In this document: in pieces, positions 42,571 to 58,888 of the stretch
Layout: every line of letters starts with the position of its first letter
Position numbering within the stretch: position 1 is the first letter of the stretch
DNA from: Pseudolysinimonas_A sp947085045
GTDB lineage: Bacteria > Actinomycetota > Actinomycetes > Actinomycetales > Microbacteriaceae
NCBI GenBank assembly: GCA_947085045.1
Contig: CAMTUU010000008.1
Location: forward strand, 128,703 to 192,702
DNA: 64,000 nt
Direction of reading: 5' to 3'
Notes under the pieces: model-generated
What the model was told of the DNA's origin: nothing
The model's database searches: none
What the model saw: only the letters and a program-made list of their open reading frames with translations
Made by a program: the position numbers and the translations under genes

Positions 42571-45500
42571 CTAGGGGAAGGTGCAGGCGGAGTAGGTGCG
42601 CTCGACACTGAGTCCGCTCCAGATGCCGTTCAGGGTGACGGTGAGCGTGTCGCCCGAGACCGCGACCGAGTAGTCGCCTGCGACCGCGCCGCTGACCGCG
42701 ACGTCGTCCGGATCCGACGGGCAGCCGAATCCCGCGAAACCTCCGCCCGGAGGCGTGTCGATCACCACGGTCGTCGGGAAGTTCGCCGGAGTGACCAGCG
42801 TCTCGCCGGAGCAGAGCGAGTCGTCGCCCTGGACGCAGTAGAGCACGGTGATCTGGCCCGGGTTCACGTCGGGGTCCAGGGAGAACGACGACCGCAGCTG
42901 CCCGCCGATCCGCCAGCGCACGGCGTAGCCGGCCACGTCCGGCGGAGGCGCGGGAGCCGCGGCGAGGCCGAAGGTGAACGTGCCGCCCGACCGGGAGGCG
43001 GTGGTCTCGATCGAATAGGTGAAGGGCCCGGCGGGTGGGGGCGGCGGCGAGAAGGTGTACGCGCGCTGCGCGGTCGTCATCACGGCGCCGTAGCCGTTCG
43101 AGATGCACACCGCGATGCGGTACCAGCGATTCGACGTCAACGTCAGCGGACTCGAGGCCGACGTGACGAGCGACCCGCCGCCGCCGACGAGCTCGAACCC
43201 GCCGGTGCTCGTCGCCCGGCAGGTCGGCGCCGCATCGCCGTCGACCCAGGCGGCGTAGAGGCGCGTCTCGGCCCGGAGGCTGTTGCGCGAGTCGATGGTC
43301 GCGTTCTGCAGATCGAGACTCGTGGCCGAGGTGACGACGTTGCCCTGACCGCTGATGCGGGGCGAGCCGGCCGGCTGAGCGACCCGCTGAACCGCATCGC
43401 CCTCGTTGCTTCCGGCGATCGGCGGCGAGAACCTGCTGATCGGGATGACGTCGAGCAGCCGGGTGCCGGGTGCCAGAGTGAGATCCGCCGTCGTCGTCGC
43501 GCCCGTGCGGGTGATCGAGAAGGTGGCACCGTCGTTCGACCGCACGCGGTAGGTCTGCGCGTCGTCGCCGGCCGTGATCTCGATCTCGACGACGCCGACG
43601 TCGGGCGTCGTCACACCGGGCCGGTACACGCTCCTGACGGTGACGTTCGACACCTCGGGCTTCTGGTACGCCGACGTCGGGACGGCGGTCGTACTCTCCG
43701 ACTCGCCGACGGCATTGACGGCGCGGGCCGCGAACGAGCGCGACTCGCCGTTCGTCAGGCCGGTGACGGTGCAGCGGTAGTCGACGCCGTTGGGTGCGCA
43801 GGTGGAGTTCGGGACGGCCGTCGCCCCCTCGTAGAGGGCGACGCCGGTGACCGCGGGTCGTGCGTTGCGCGCCCCGCCGAGATCCACTCGCACAGTCACG
43901 CTCGACCCCGTGTAGCCGGTCGTCGTCACGCTCGCCGGCGGCTGCGGGTACCCCTGGACGTCGAGGTTCAGCTGGCCCTGGCCCGACCGGTTCTGGGCGT
44001 CGGTCACCGTGTAGGGCACGACGCATTCGCCGCCGACGGGTTTCGCTCCGGCGGGCCAGCTCGCGATCAGCTGCCGGGCGTCGCCCACGCGCACCGTGGC
44101 CACCGGGCAGGTCACGACGCCGCCCGAGGCGGAGGCGCCGACACCGACGACCTTCAGCCCCGCGCCGGCCTCGCCCGCGAACGGGTCGTACTCCCCGGCC
44201 TTGTCGACGACCTGGATCGCACACGTGGCGCCGCGGCTCACGTCGCACTGCTGGGTGAAGTTCGCCCCGCGCGGGGCGTCGGGCGGGGCGATGCCGACGA
44301 CGAGCGAGATCCCCGCCGTGAGGCCGCCGTAGGCGTCGACCGAGACGCGCACCGCCTCGCGGGTGCCGGGTCGGGCGTCGGCCCGGACGTCGATCAGGAC
44401 GGTGTCGTCCGGGCCGGGGCTGACCAGGAAGGCGCTGCCCGAGAACGCGATCTGGTAGTCGAGCAGCGAGAGGTCGCCCTTGCGGCCGCCCTCCCAGGTG
44501 GTCATCTCGTCGTACAGGTCGATCGTGACGACGGCCTTGTCTCCCGGGGCGATCGTGCGGCTGATCGAGTTCAGGATCGCCTGCGGATCCTTCGGCTCGA
44601 TGAGCACCGGGATGCCGAGCAGGGTCCAGGTGTCCTGCCCGGCGATGCGCACGGGCACGGTGCAGGTGTCGGTCCACGGAGCCTCGCGTCCGGCCGTGTA
44701 GGTGGCGCTCGTGCGCGACGCCGGGGTGCAGGACGCGTTGGCGCGCTGCACCGCGAACCCGCCGTCGTCGCGGATCTCGACGCGGTCGGCCGAGACGAGG
44801 TCGAGCAGGTCGCGCACCGGGAACGAGGCGGACTGCTCCTCGGGCACCGAGATCGGCTGCGTCCCCGGCCTGAGCTGGATGCGCATGTCGTCGAACGCGG
44901 GGATGCGCAGGAACCCGTAGCTGACCACGGGGGCGCCGCTCGGGCTCACCCCGGTGAGCGAGAACGGCACGATGTCGCCGTCCTCTGAGAGGGACCCCGA
45001 GATGCGACGGCCGTCGACCGTGTACCGCGAAGCCGCCGGACCCCAGACGGCCAGTTCGAGGCTCGCGGCGTCGCCGCTGGCCCATTGCACCTTGCCGGTG
45101 ACGACATCCAGACCGCCGCTCAGCCGGCTGCGGTTCTGCGCCGTCACGACGGTGTCGCCGACCACCGGCGCATCGGGCGACGGGGAGTCGGTGACGTTGA
45201 CGACGATCAGCCCCTGCGCGGTGCTGAACGACTGCTGCGAGACCGCCGTGTAGACGTAGGAGTGCACGCCCAGGACATCCCCGGCCTCGACCGCCACCTC
45301 TCCCGTCGCGATGCCGTCCACGTTCAGCAGCGCCTCGAGACGGGCGTACTCGGCGCTGCCGGCGGGTGCGTTGGGCACCACGCTCTCGAGCTCGAGGCGG
45401 CCCTGCAGCGGGTCCCGGTCGTTGAGCAGCGGGCTGACCGTCAGCGGCGAGGACGTTCCCGCCTGCACGCGCACGTAGTCGGCGTAGGTGACCGGCGCGA

Positions 45501-48500
45501 CGTCGGAGATGTCGGTGGCGAGCACACCGACTCGGACGACGCCCTCCGCCGTGGCGCCCTCGGTGTCGCGCACGCGGTAGGCGAAGCCGACCTGGCCGCC
45601 CGCGACGCCGTTCCCGGGTGCCGTGTAGAGGATCGCGTCGCCCTCGGCCGAGATCTCGGCGATGCCCTGACCCGAGTCGGGCTGCGACACGTCGGTGAGC
45701 ACGACCCGGTCGCCGTCGGGATCGATGCCCGAGCCGGAGAACGGGATCGCGACCGACTGCCCGGCGATGACTCGTGCCGTGAGGATCGGCGGCTGCGGGT
45801 CGCGGTTGGAGCCTGGCGGCAGGACGGTGACGGTGATGGTCGCGGTGTCGATCAGTTGCGGCGAGTTTTCGAGGTAGATCGAGTAGCGCAACGTGTACAC
45901 GCCAGGCGTGGCCGGAGCCAGGTAGCGCACCCGGTCGCCCGCCACGAAGGCGAGTTCGCCCTCGGTTCCGGACCCCTGGAGCTCGGGATGGACGACGATG
46001 CGCTCGCTGCGCGGGCTCACGTCGTTGGCGAGGACGAGGATGTCGGCCTGGTTCCCGGCGCGCACCGTGGCGGTGTCGGGGACGGCGATCGGTCCGCTCG
46101 AGGTCGACGGGGCGACCAGGAAGACGGTGATCGTGCCCTGCACCGTGCCCCCGGCGCCATCGGTGACGGTGACGGTCGCGGTGCCGATCCGGCCGGGCAG
46201 CCCGTCGGCGGTCGAGCCTCCCACCCGCACGGTGGCCTGGCCGACGACATTCACGCTGAGCGACGGATCCGACGAGACGGCCTCGGAGACCAGCAGCACG
46301 CGGCCGGAGGTGTTCTGCACGGCGGCGAGCACGTCGACGGTCGTGTCCTCGTTGGCGCGCACGAAGGCGGTGATCGGCGCGATCGACAGCGGAGCGCCGG
46401 CGGCGACGACCGTGACGCGCAGGAGCGAGGACTGCTGCGCCTGCGTCTGCAGATCCTGCACGGTGTAGGTGACGACGTAGGTGCCGGCCGCGCTCGCGGT
46501 GAGGTCGATCCGGCCCGAGGCGGCGTTGGGCACGACGATCAGCTCGCCCGCGGACGAGGTCTGCACGGCATCCACGATCACGAAAGAGCCCGACCCGCCG
46601 CGCACGTGCTTCGCGACGTCGACGCTGATCTTCTCCCCGACGCCCGCCACCACGGCGATCGGCTCGGCGACGAGGGCCGGGTTGGCGGTCACGCGCACTT
46701 CGAGGGTGCGGGTCGCGGTGGCGCCGAACGCGTCCGCGACGGTGACCGTGATCGGGATGACGGCATCCCCCGCGTTCGGATCCTGGTGCCGCACGACCAC
46801 GTCGCCGTCCGCCGTCGCGACGACCGTCACCGGCGCCGCGGGGTCGTCCGCCGCCGCGTCGGCGAGCACGACGACGTCGCCCTCGCGGTCGACCCACCCG
46901 GACAGCACCGGTACGGTGACGGTGCCGCCGGCGGAGATGCCGGGAGCCGGCCACTCCTGCACGCATCCGCTCACCCCGCACCACTCGGGCGCGGTGTTCA
47001 CGTCCGACGGGACGACCGTGAGCGTCACGATCGCGGGAGGCGAGACCGAGACGCCGTCGGTGACCGAATAGGTGAAGCTCGTCGAGCCCTCCCCCGCCGC
47101 CACCCGCACGACCGCCTGCTGATCGTTGCCCGCGAGCGAGAGGGTTCCGAAGTCGCCGATCGAGGTGATCGACTCCGGGACGATCGTCAGCACGTCCTTC
47201 TTGTTGGGATCGTGATCGTTGAGCAGGAGCGGCAGCGACACCAGCCCGCCGGGCCGCACGCCGAAGTCGTCGGCGACGGCGACGGGCGGCTTCTGCTCGG
47301 CGACGTCGTCGACCTGGATGCTACCCTCGTCGCGATCGTTCTCGTCATCGAGGGTCCATTGCGCGACCGGGATGAGCTGCCCGTCGGGAACGCGCCACAG
47401 CATCCCGGACGCGGTCTCGTTGAGCACGGCGCGCACGCCGTTGGAGCGCAGCACCGGGATGATCTCGTCGACGTCGTCGAGCAAGTCGCCGTCGATCACG
47501 AGCGGGACGTCGCCGCCCGCCGAGGTCCAGAGCTGCCCGGACGAGGCCGAGACCCACGCGGCGACCAGCTCCCCGCCGACGACGACCGGCTGTGCCGGGA
47601 TGCCTCCGCCGTCGGTGAGCGACTCCAGCTCGCCGGTCGACGGGTCGACGGCGGCGAGGCCGTCGGAGTCGGCGAGGTGCACCCGGGTGGAGAGCGCAGA
47701 ACTCGCCTGGAGCCGGGCTTCCGGACCGAGCGCGACGTCGACCGGGCCCGCGCGCCCCGACAGCCAGAGCAGGCTCTCGGCCGGATCGAAGAGCGCCCAT
47801 GACCCGTTCACGAGTGCCAGCTGCACGCGGGCGTCGGCGTCGGGCGGCGAGGGAACCGCCACCGGGTCGCGGAACTCGTCACGGGCCTGGTCGTAGAGCC
47901 GCACCGCGCCCTCGGTCGGCGAGTACATCCCGACGAGGCCGTTCTCGTCGACCGCGACCGCCGAGGCGACGTAGCTCGGCGCCTCCTCGCCCTCGGCGAC
48001 GACCACGTCGCGGAACGGGTCGACGAGCACCGGCAGGGGCACGTCGCCGGCCGACGGCAACCCGCCGAGGTAGGTGCGCCCCGCGGTCGTGAAGTAGGCG
48101 ACCCATTCCCCGGCCTGCAGCGCGAGGCGGGTGCCGCCCGGCGTGGCCTCGCCCGAGACCCCGGCAGCGCCATCGGCGTCGCCACCGGTGGCGCCGAGGT
48201 CGACGGGATTCGCGGCGTCGATGGGCCAGGCGCGGCCGTAGCCGCCGGTGAAGACGTAGCCGGCGTCGCCGTCCTGCACGATCGCGTCGGGGTCGTCGGC
48301 GGCGCGCACGGTGTCGATCTCGGCGAGCTCGGTGTTCACGCGGGCATACTGGCCGGAGTCGCGGCTCACCCACACCGACGAGCTGAGCGCCGGCACCTCC
48401 TGTGCGTCGTACCCGTCGAGCGCGACCGCGAGCGTCGCGACCGTCGCGACGGCGGCCACGCCGGCGACGAGCGGGACGAGGCGGCGCAGCGGTCGACGCG

Positions 48501-48522
48501 GCGCGGCAGCGGCTCGGGCCAT
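42571..48522 (-). CDS. Giant single-pass Ig/cadherin/fibronectin-like extracellular protein (1983 aa)
   Basis: The short cytoplasmic N-terminus MARAAAAPRRPLRR is followed by one uncleaved helix at about 15-35. The rest is predicted extracellular. A beta-propeller-like region occupies about 40-390. Next comes a long series of Ig-like or VCBS/cadherin-like repeats with motifs such as 'LLLNDHDP', 'VLANDVSP' and 'GIDPDGDRVVLTD' (about 400-1450). Fibronectin type III-like units and Cys-rich modules extend to the end. Relatives next to actinomycete kinases are annotated as Ig-like or fibronectin proteins. It directly follows the kinase stop, so it may be the sensor or envelope part of the kinase/MoxR system. 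Confidence 0.85.
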   Translation of the reverse strand: MARAAAAPRRPLRRLVPLVAGVAAVATVATLAVALDGYDAQEVPALSSSVWVSRDSGQYARVNTELAEIDTVRAADDPDAIVQDGDAGYVFTGGYGRAWPIDAANPVDLGATGGDADGAAGVSGEATPGGTRLALQAGEWVAYFTTAGRTYLGGLPSAGDVPLPVLVDPFRDVVVAEGEEAPSYVASAVAVDENGLVGMYSPTEGAVRLYDQARDEFRDPVAVPSPPDADARVQLALVNGSWALFDPAESLLWLSGRAGPVDVALGPEARLQASSALSTRVHLADSDGLAAVDPSTGELESLTDGGGIPAQPVVVGGELVAAWVSASSGQLWTSAGGDVPLVIDGDLLDDVDEIIPVLRSNGVRAVLNETASGMLWRVPDGQLIPVAQWTLDDENDRDEGSIQVDDVAEQKPPVAVADDFGVRPGGLVSLPLLLNDHDPNKKDVLTIVPESITSIGDFGTLSLAGNDQQAVVRVAAGEGSTSFTYSVTDGVSVSPPAIVTLTVVPSDVNTAPEWCGVSGCVQEWPAPGISAGGTVTVPVLSGWVDREGDVVVLADAAADDPAAPVTVVATADGDVVVRHQDPNAGDAVIPITVTVADAFGATATRTLEVRVTANPALVAEPIAVVAGVGEKISVDVAKHVRGGSGSFVIVDAVQTSSAGELIVVPNAASGRIDLTASAAGTYVVTYTVQDLQTQAQQSSLLRVTVVAAGAPLSIAPITAFVRANEDTTVDVLAAVQNTSGRVLLVSEAVSSDPSLSVNVVGQATVRVGGSTADGLPGRIGTATVTVTDGAGGTVQGTITVFLVAPSTSSGPIAVPDTATVRAGNQADILVLANDVSPRSERIVVHPELQGSGTEGELAFVAGDRVRYLAPATPGVYTLRYSIYLENSPQLIDTATITVTVLPPGSNRDPQPPILTARVIAGQSVAIPFSGSGIDPDGDRVVLTDVSQPDSGQGIAEISAEGDAILYTAPGNGVAGGQVGFAYRVRDTEGATAEGVVRVGVLATDISDVAPVTYADYVRVQAGTSSPLTVSPLLNDRDPLQGRLELESVVPNAPAGSAEYARLEALLNVDGIATGEVAVEAGDVLGVHSYVYTAVSQQSFSTAQGLIVVNVTDSPSPDAPVVGDTVVTAQNRSRLSGGLDVVTGKVQWASGDAASLELAVWGPAASRYTVDGRRISGSLSEDGDIVPFSLTGVSPSGAPVVSYGFLRIPAFDDMRIQLRPGTQPISVPEEQSASFPVRDLLDLVSADRVEIRDDGGFAVQRANASCTPASRTSATYTAGREAPWTDTCTVPVRIAGQDTWTLLGIPVLIEPKDPQAILNSISRTIAPGDKAVVTIDLYDEMTTWEGGRKGDLSLLDYQIAFSGSAFLVSPGPDDTVLIDVRADARPGTREAVRVSVDAYGGLTAGISLVVGIAPPDAPRGANFTQQCDVSRGATCAIQVVDKAGEYDPFAGEAGAGLKVVGVGASASGGVVTCPVATVRVGDARQLIASWPAGAKPVGGECVVPYTVTDAQNRSGQGQLNLDVQGYPQPPASVTTTGYTGSSVTVRVDLGGARNARPAVTGVALYEGATAVPNSTCAPNGVDYRCTVTGLTNGESRSFAARAVNAVGESESTTAVPTSAYQKPEVSNVTVRSVYRPGVTTPDVGVVEIEITAGDDAQTYRVRSNDGATFSITRTGATTTADLTLAPGTRLLDVIPISRFSPPIAGSNEGDAVQRVAQPAGSPRISGQGNVVTSATSLDLQNATIDSRNSLRAETRLYAAWVDGDAAPTCRATSTGGFELVGGGGSLVTSASSPLTLTSNRWYRIAVCISNGYGAVMTTAQRAYTFSPPPPPAGPFTYSIETTASRSGGTFTFGLAAAPAPPPDVAGYAVRWRIGGQLRSSFSLDPDVNPGQITVLYCVQGDDSLCSGETLVTPANFPTTVVIDTPPGGGFAGFGCPSDPDDVAVSGAVAGDYSVAVSGDTLTVTLNGIWSGLSVERTYSACTFP

Positions 48523-49806
48523 CTACAGGACCCCGAGCGCGAACAGCGCGACGACGCCGATCACGGCCAGCACGCCGGCGCCGACGAAGGCGCCGATGAG
48601 GGCGGCGCGCCACGGGGGCGCCGCCCTCGCCGGCAGCACCCCGTCATCGTCGAGGCGCCGTTGCGTGTACGCCTGCACGGCGCGGGTCGCGCGGCGGGAG
48701 TCCTTGTTCACCGTCGAGATGACCGGCCCGCGCGGCGCGGAGGCGGCGAAGTCGACGGGAGCACCGGCGGAGGCCCACTCCGGTGCCGCGACCTCGAGCG
48801 TCGTCGGCGGCAGCCCCAGCTCGTACTGCGCCCAGCGCAGCTCCTCGGCGAGCGCGTGCATCGACTCGTGGCGGGCGGCCGGATCCTTGCTCATCGAGCG
48901 CGAGAGGATGCCCTCGATCCGCGGGGTCACGTCGGCGCGGCCGATCGAGGTGTACTTCGCCTTGACCACCCGGGCGGTGAGCACATCCCGCCGGTTCTTC
49001 TCGCGGTCGGCGGACTCGAACGGGCTGCGACCGGCGAGCAGCGTGTAGAGAGTCGCGCCCAGGCTCCACACCTCGGCGGCGACGGAGCCCGTGACGCGCT
49101 GCTCGAGCACCTCGGGCGAGGACCACGGAACCGACATCGCGAACACCTCCTCGCCGTCGTCGAGCGGGTCGAGCGCGGTCGCGACGCCGAAGTCGGCGAG
49201 CACAGGGGTGCCGAGGGAGGAGATGAGGATGTTGGAGGGCTTGATGTCGCGGTGCAGCAGCCCGGAGCGGTGGGCCGTCTCGAGAGCGGCGGCGATGCGC
49301 ACGCCGGCATCCAGCACTTCGGCGACCGGCAGCGGCCCCTTCTTGTACTTCGCGCTCATGGTGTCGGGGCAGTACTCCATCACGAAGTACGGCCGACCGT
49401 CGGCGGAGATGCTCGCCTGGTAGATGGTGACGATCGAGGCGTGCGCCGAGAGCCGCGCCATGATGTCGGCCTCGGCGTTGAACGTGCGGATGACCTCGGG
49501 GTTCACGGCGTCGTCGACGAGCACCTTCACGGCGACGACCCGGCGCGGCATGTCCTGCTCGAACAGGTAGACGTCGGCGAACCCGCCCGAGCCGAGCGGA
49601 CGGATGTAGCTGTACCCGGGCAGGATCGGCGGGGCAGCGGCCTTCCGTCGCACCACGCGCACCCCCTCGGCCCGCACTCGCGCGGGGTCGATCCCTGGTG
49701 GAGAGACCTCGACGGTCTTAAGGCGTCCGGGTTCCGACCGAGATGCGGAAGTCTTCTCCGAGGTCGAGGATATCGCCTGCGTGGAGAGCTGTTGACCGTC
49801 CCTCAT
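48523..49806 (-). CDS. Membrane-anchored Ser/Thr protein kinase
   Basis: This is a Hanks-type kinase of up to 427 aa. A Gly loop GSGGFADVY, Lys in VAVKVL (about 93), HRDIKPSN (about 186), DFGVA (about 206) and SSPE (APE equivalent) are all present, so it should be active. The C-terminus is a single helix ending at the membrane, with no extracellular sensor domain. The ATG at 49806 overlaps the upstream FHA gene by about 90 bases; a GTG at 49677 is an alternative start that would remove a Ser/Thr-rich leader. It is followed without a gap by the giant Ig-like protein. Confidence 0.9.
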   Translation of the reverse strand: MRDGQQLSTQAISSTSEKTSASRSEPGRLKTVEVSPPGIDPARVRAEGVRVVRRKAAAPPILPGYSYIRPLGSGGFADVYLFEQDMPRRVVAVKVLVDDAVNPEVIRTFNAEADIMARLSAHASIVTIYQASISADGRPYFVMEYCPDTMSAKYKKGPLPVAEVLDAGVRIAAALETAHRSGLLHRDIKPSNILISSLGTPVLADFGVATALDPLDDGEEVFAMSVPWSSPEVLEQRVTGSVAAEVWSLGATLYTLLAGRSPFESADREKNRRDVLTARVVKAKYTSIGRADVTPRIEGILSRSMSKDPAARHESMHALAEELRWAQYELGLPPTTLEVAAPEWASAGAPVDFAASAPRGPVISTVNKDSRRATRAVQAYTQRRLDDDGVLPARAAPPWRAALIGAFVGAGVLAVIGVVALFALGVL

Positions 49807-50692
49807 GAAGCAGCCGGGGCGCCCGCGCCGGGGTCAGGACGAGCGTTCCGTTGGTCGACTCGAGGTCGCGCGCGACCAGTTCGCCGCCGATGATCGCGAC
49901 CTCGAGGTGCACCCCCGAGATCTCGCGCTTCGGCGACGGCGCGACGACGTAGTAGGTCGCCGTCTCCTCGGGGGTCGTGCGCCACGGCCGGCGGCCGAGC
50001 ACCACGGGCGTGTTCGGCTCCAGCTCGCTGCCGTCGGGCAGCAGCAGCACGAGCACGCGCAGGCTGCCGCCCATGCCCAGGTCGATGCGCTGCGGCGGCG
50101 CGGGGGCGACCCGCGGCTCGACGACGACGGGCTGGGGGAGCTCCGTCAGCACCGCCTCGTCCGGGGCGGCCACCGGGCGCGGCAACTCGATCGGCACGGT
50201 CAGCAGCAGCTCGTCGGCCGCGGTCGGGTGCTCCGGCGGCGCCCCCGCGGCTGCGTCGATGGCGATGTCTCGGGTGCGCACCACGCCGCGCCGGATCGGC
50301 AGCTGGGCCGAGCCCTCGCCGAGCGTGCCGAGCGTCAGGCGCAGCGCCTGCACCCCGCGCACCTCGCCGTTGAAGGAGGTCGCGCCGGTCGGCCCGGAGA
50401 GCCGAGTGGATGTCGCCCCCGCCAGATCCACGGCGATCTCGCCCGAGACGGCGACGTGCACGACGCGGTCTACCGGGTCGAGCACCTCGACGATCGCGAA
50501 TCGCTTCGTCGAACCGTGCAGGGCGAAGACGTCGAGGACGTCAGCGATCGTGGTGGCCGGCAGCTCGAGCAGGCGGTACAGCTCGATCGCGACCCCGGCG
50601 TCGCTCTCCTCGCCGAGCAGGCACACGAAGCGGTCGGTGACGACGGCGTGACCCATCCCGGTCGGGGCGTCGGCGGGGACGTAGGCGAACAT
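49718..50692 (-). CDS. FHA-domain protein
   Basis: This 324-aa cytoplasmic protein starts MFAYVPADAPTG. The N-terminal half is of unknown fold, resembling a PP2C-adjacent regulatory region. The C-terminal FHA domain (about 225-320) has VVLGRRPW, EISGVHLEV and DLESTNGTLVL, the complete phosphothreonine-binding signature. It is the first gene of the signalling cluster, so it probably recruits kinase substrates. A GTG three codons upstream is an alternative start. Confidence 0.85.
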   Translation of the reverse strand: MFAYVPADAPTGMGHAVVTDRFVCLLGEESDAGVAIELYRLLELPATTIADVLDVFALHGSTKRFAIVEVLDPVDRVVHVAVSGEIAVDLAGATSTRLSGPTGATSFNGEVRGVQALRLTLGTLGEGSAQLPIRRGVVRTRDIAIDAAAGAPPEHPTAADELLLTVPIELPRPVAAPDEAVLTELPQPVVVEPRVAPAPPQRIDLGMGGSLRVLVLLLPDGSELEPNTPVVLGRRPWRTTPEETATYYVVAPSPKREISGVHLEVAIIGGELVARDLESTNGTLVLTPARAPRLLHEGRSTALHAGDILDLGEDFRISVGTRTP

Positions 50693-50748
50693 CGTCGTCA
50701 CTCTAACCCGAGGGACACTCGGGGTCGGGCAACCGCGCACAACGATGA

Positions 50749-50821
50749 AGGCCCTCGCACCTGAGTGCGAGGGCCTCCGAGTCGAGGTCTGCCACGGCGA
50801 GGGCGCCATCGACGCCCTCGC
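50749..50821 (-). terminator. Two hairpins after rpoC
   Basis: A 12-bp stem (50749-50760 with 50765-50776, loop CTGA) and a 9-bp stem (50797-50805 with 50813-50821) follow the rpoC stop codon. They form a tandem terminator that isolates rpoC from the FHA gene. Bases between them and 50692 hold the FHA upstream region and no gene. Confidence 0.75.
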
Positions 50822-50826
50822 GCGGG

Positions 50827-54993
<4,167 letters not shown>

Positions 54994-54995
54994 GG

Positions 54996-58634
<3,639 letters not shown>

Positions 58635-58888
58635 GACAGGCGACTCCTCAGGGAGGTCGGTACGGGCAAGAGCGAGGGTGCGCGCTCCTCAGGGAAACCG
58701 GAACGCGACCAACGAAGATAGCACACGGCTACGCGCACCCCGCGGGGGGTGCAATCAGCGCTCACGGACCCCACCCTGGGCCTCCGCGTATGTGGCGCGG
58801 GGGCGGACTTCGAGGTGGCTGCGACTATCGGCTGACCGGCACAGCGTAGCCGGTCAGCCCCGGATGTGGAAGGGCGAGGCGCGAGCGC
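58635..58888 (-). promoter_or_regulatory. rpoB upstream region with terminator of the RTX gene
   Basis: An 11-bp hairpin (58830-58840 with 58849-58859) lies just after the RTX gene stop and looks like its terminator. Nearer to rpoB is a GC hairpin GCACCC/GGGTGC (about 58733-58752), a possible -10 box TATCTT, and two copies of CCCTGAGGAG, the second serving as the ribosome site. No rplL or rplJ genes are present upstream, as would often be expected. Confidence 0.5.
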
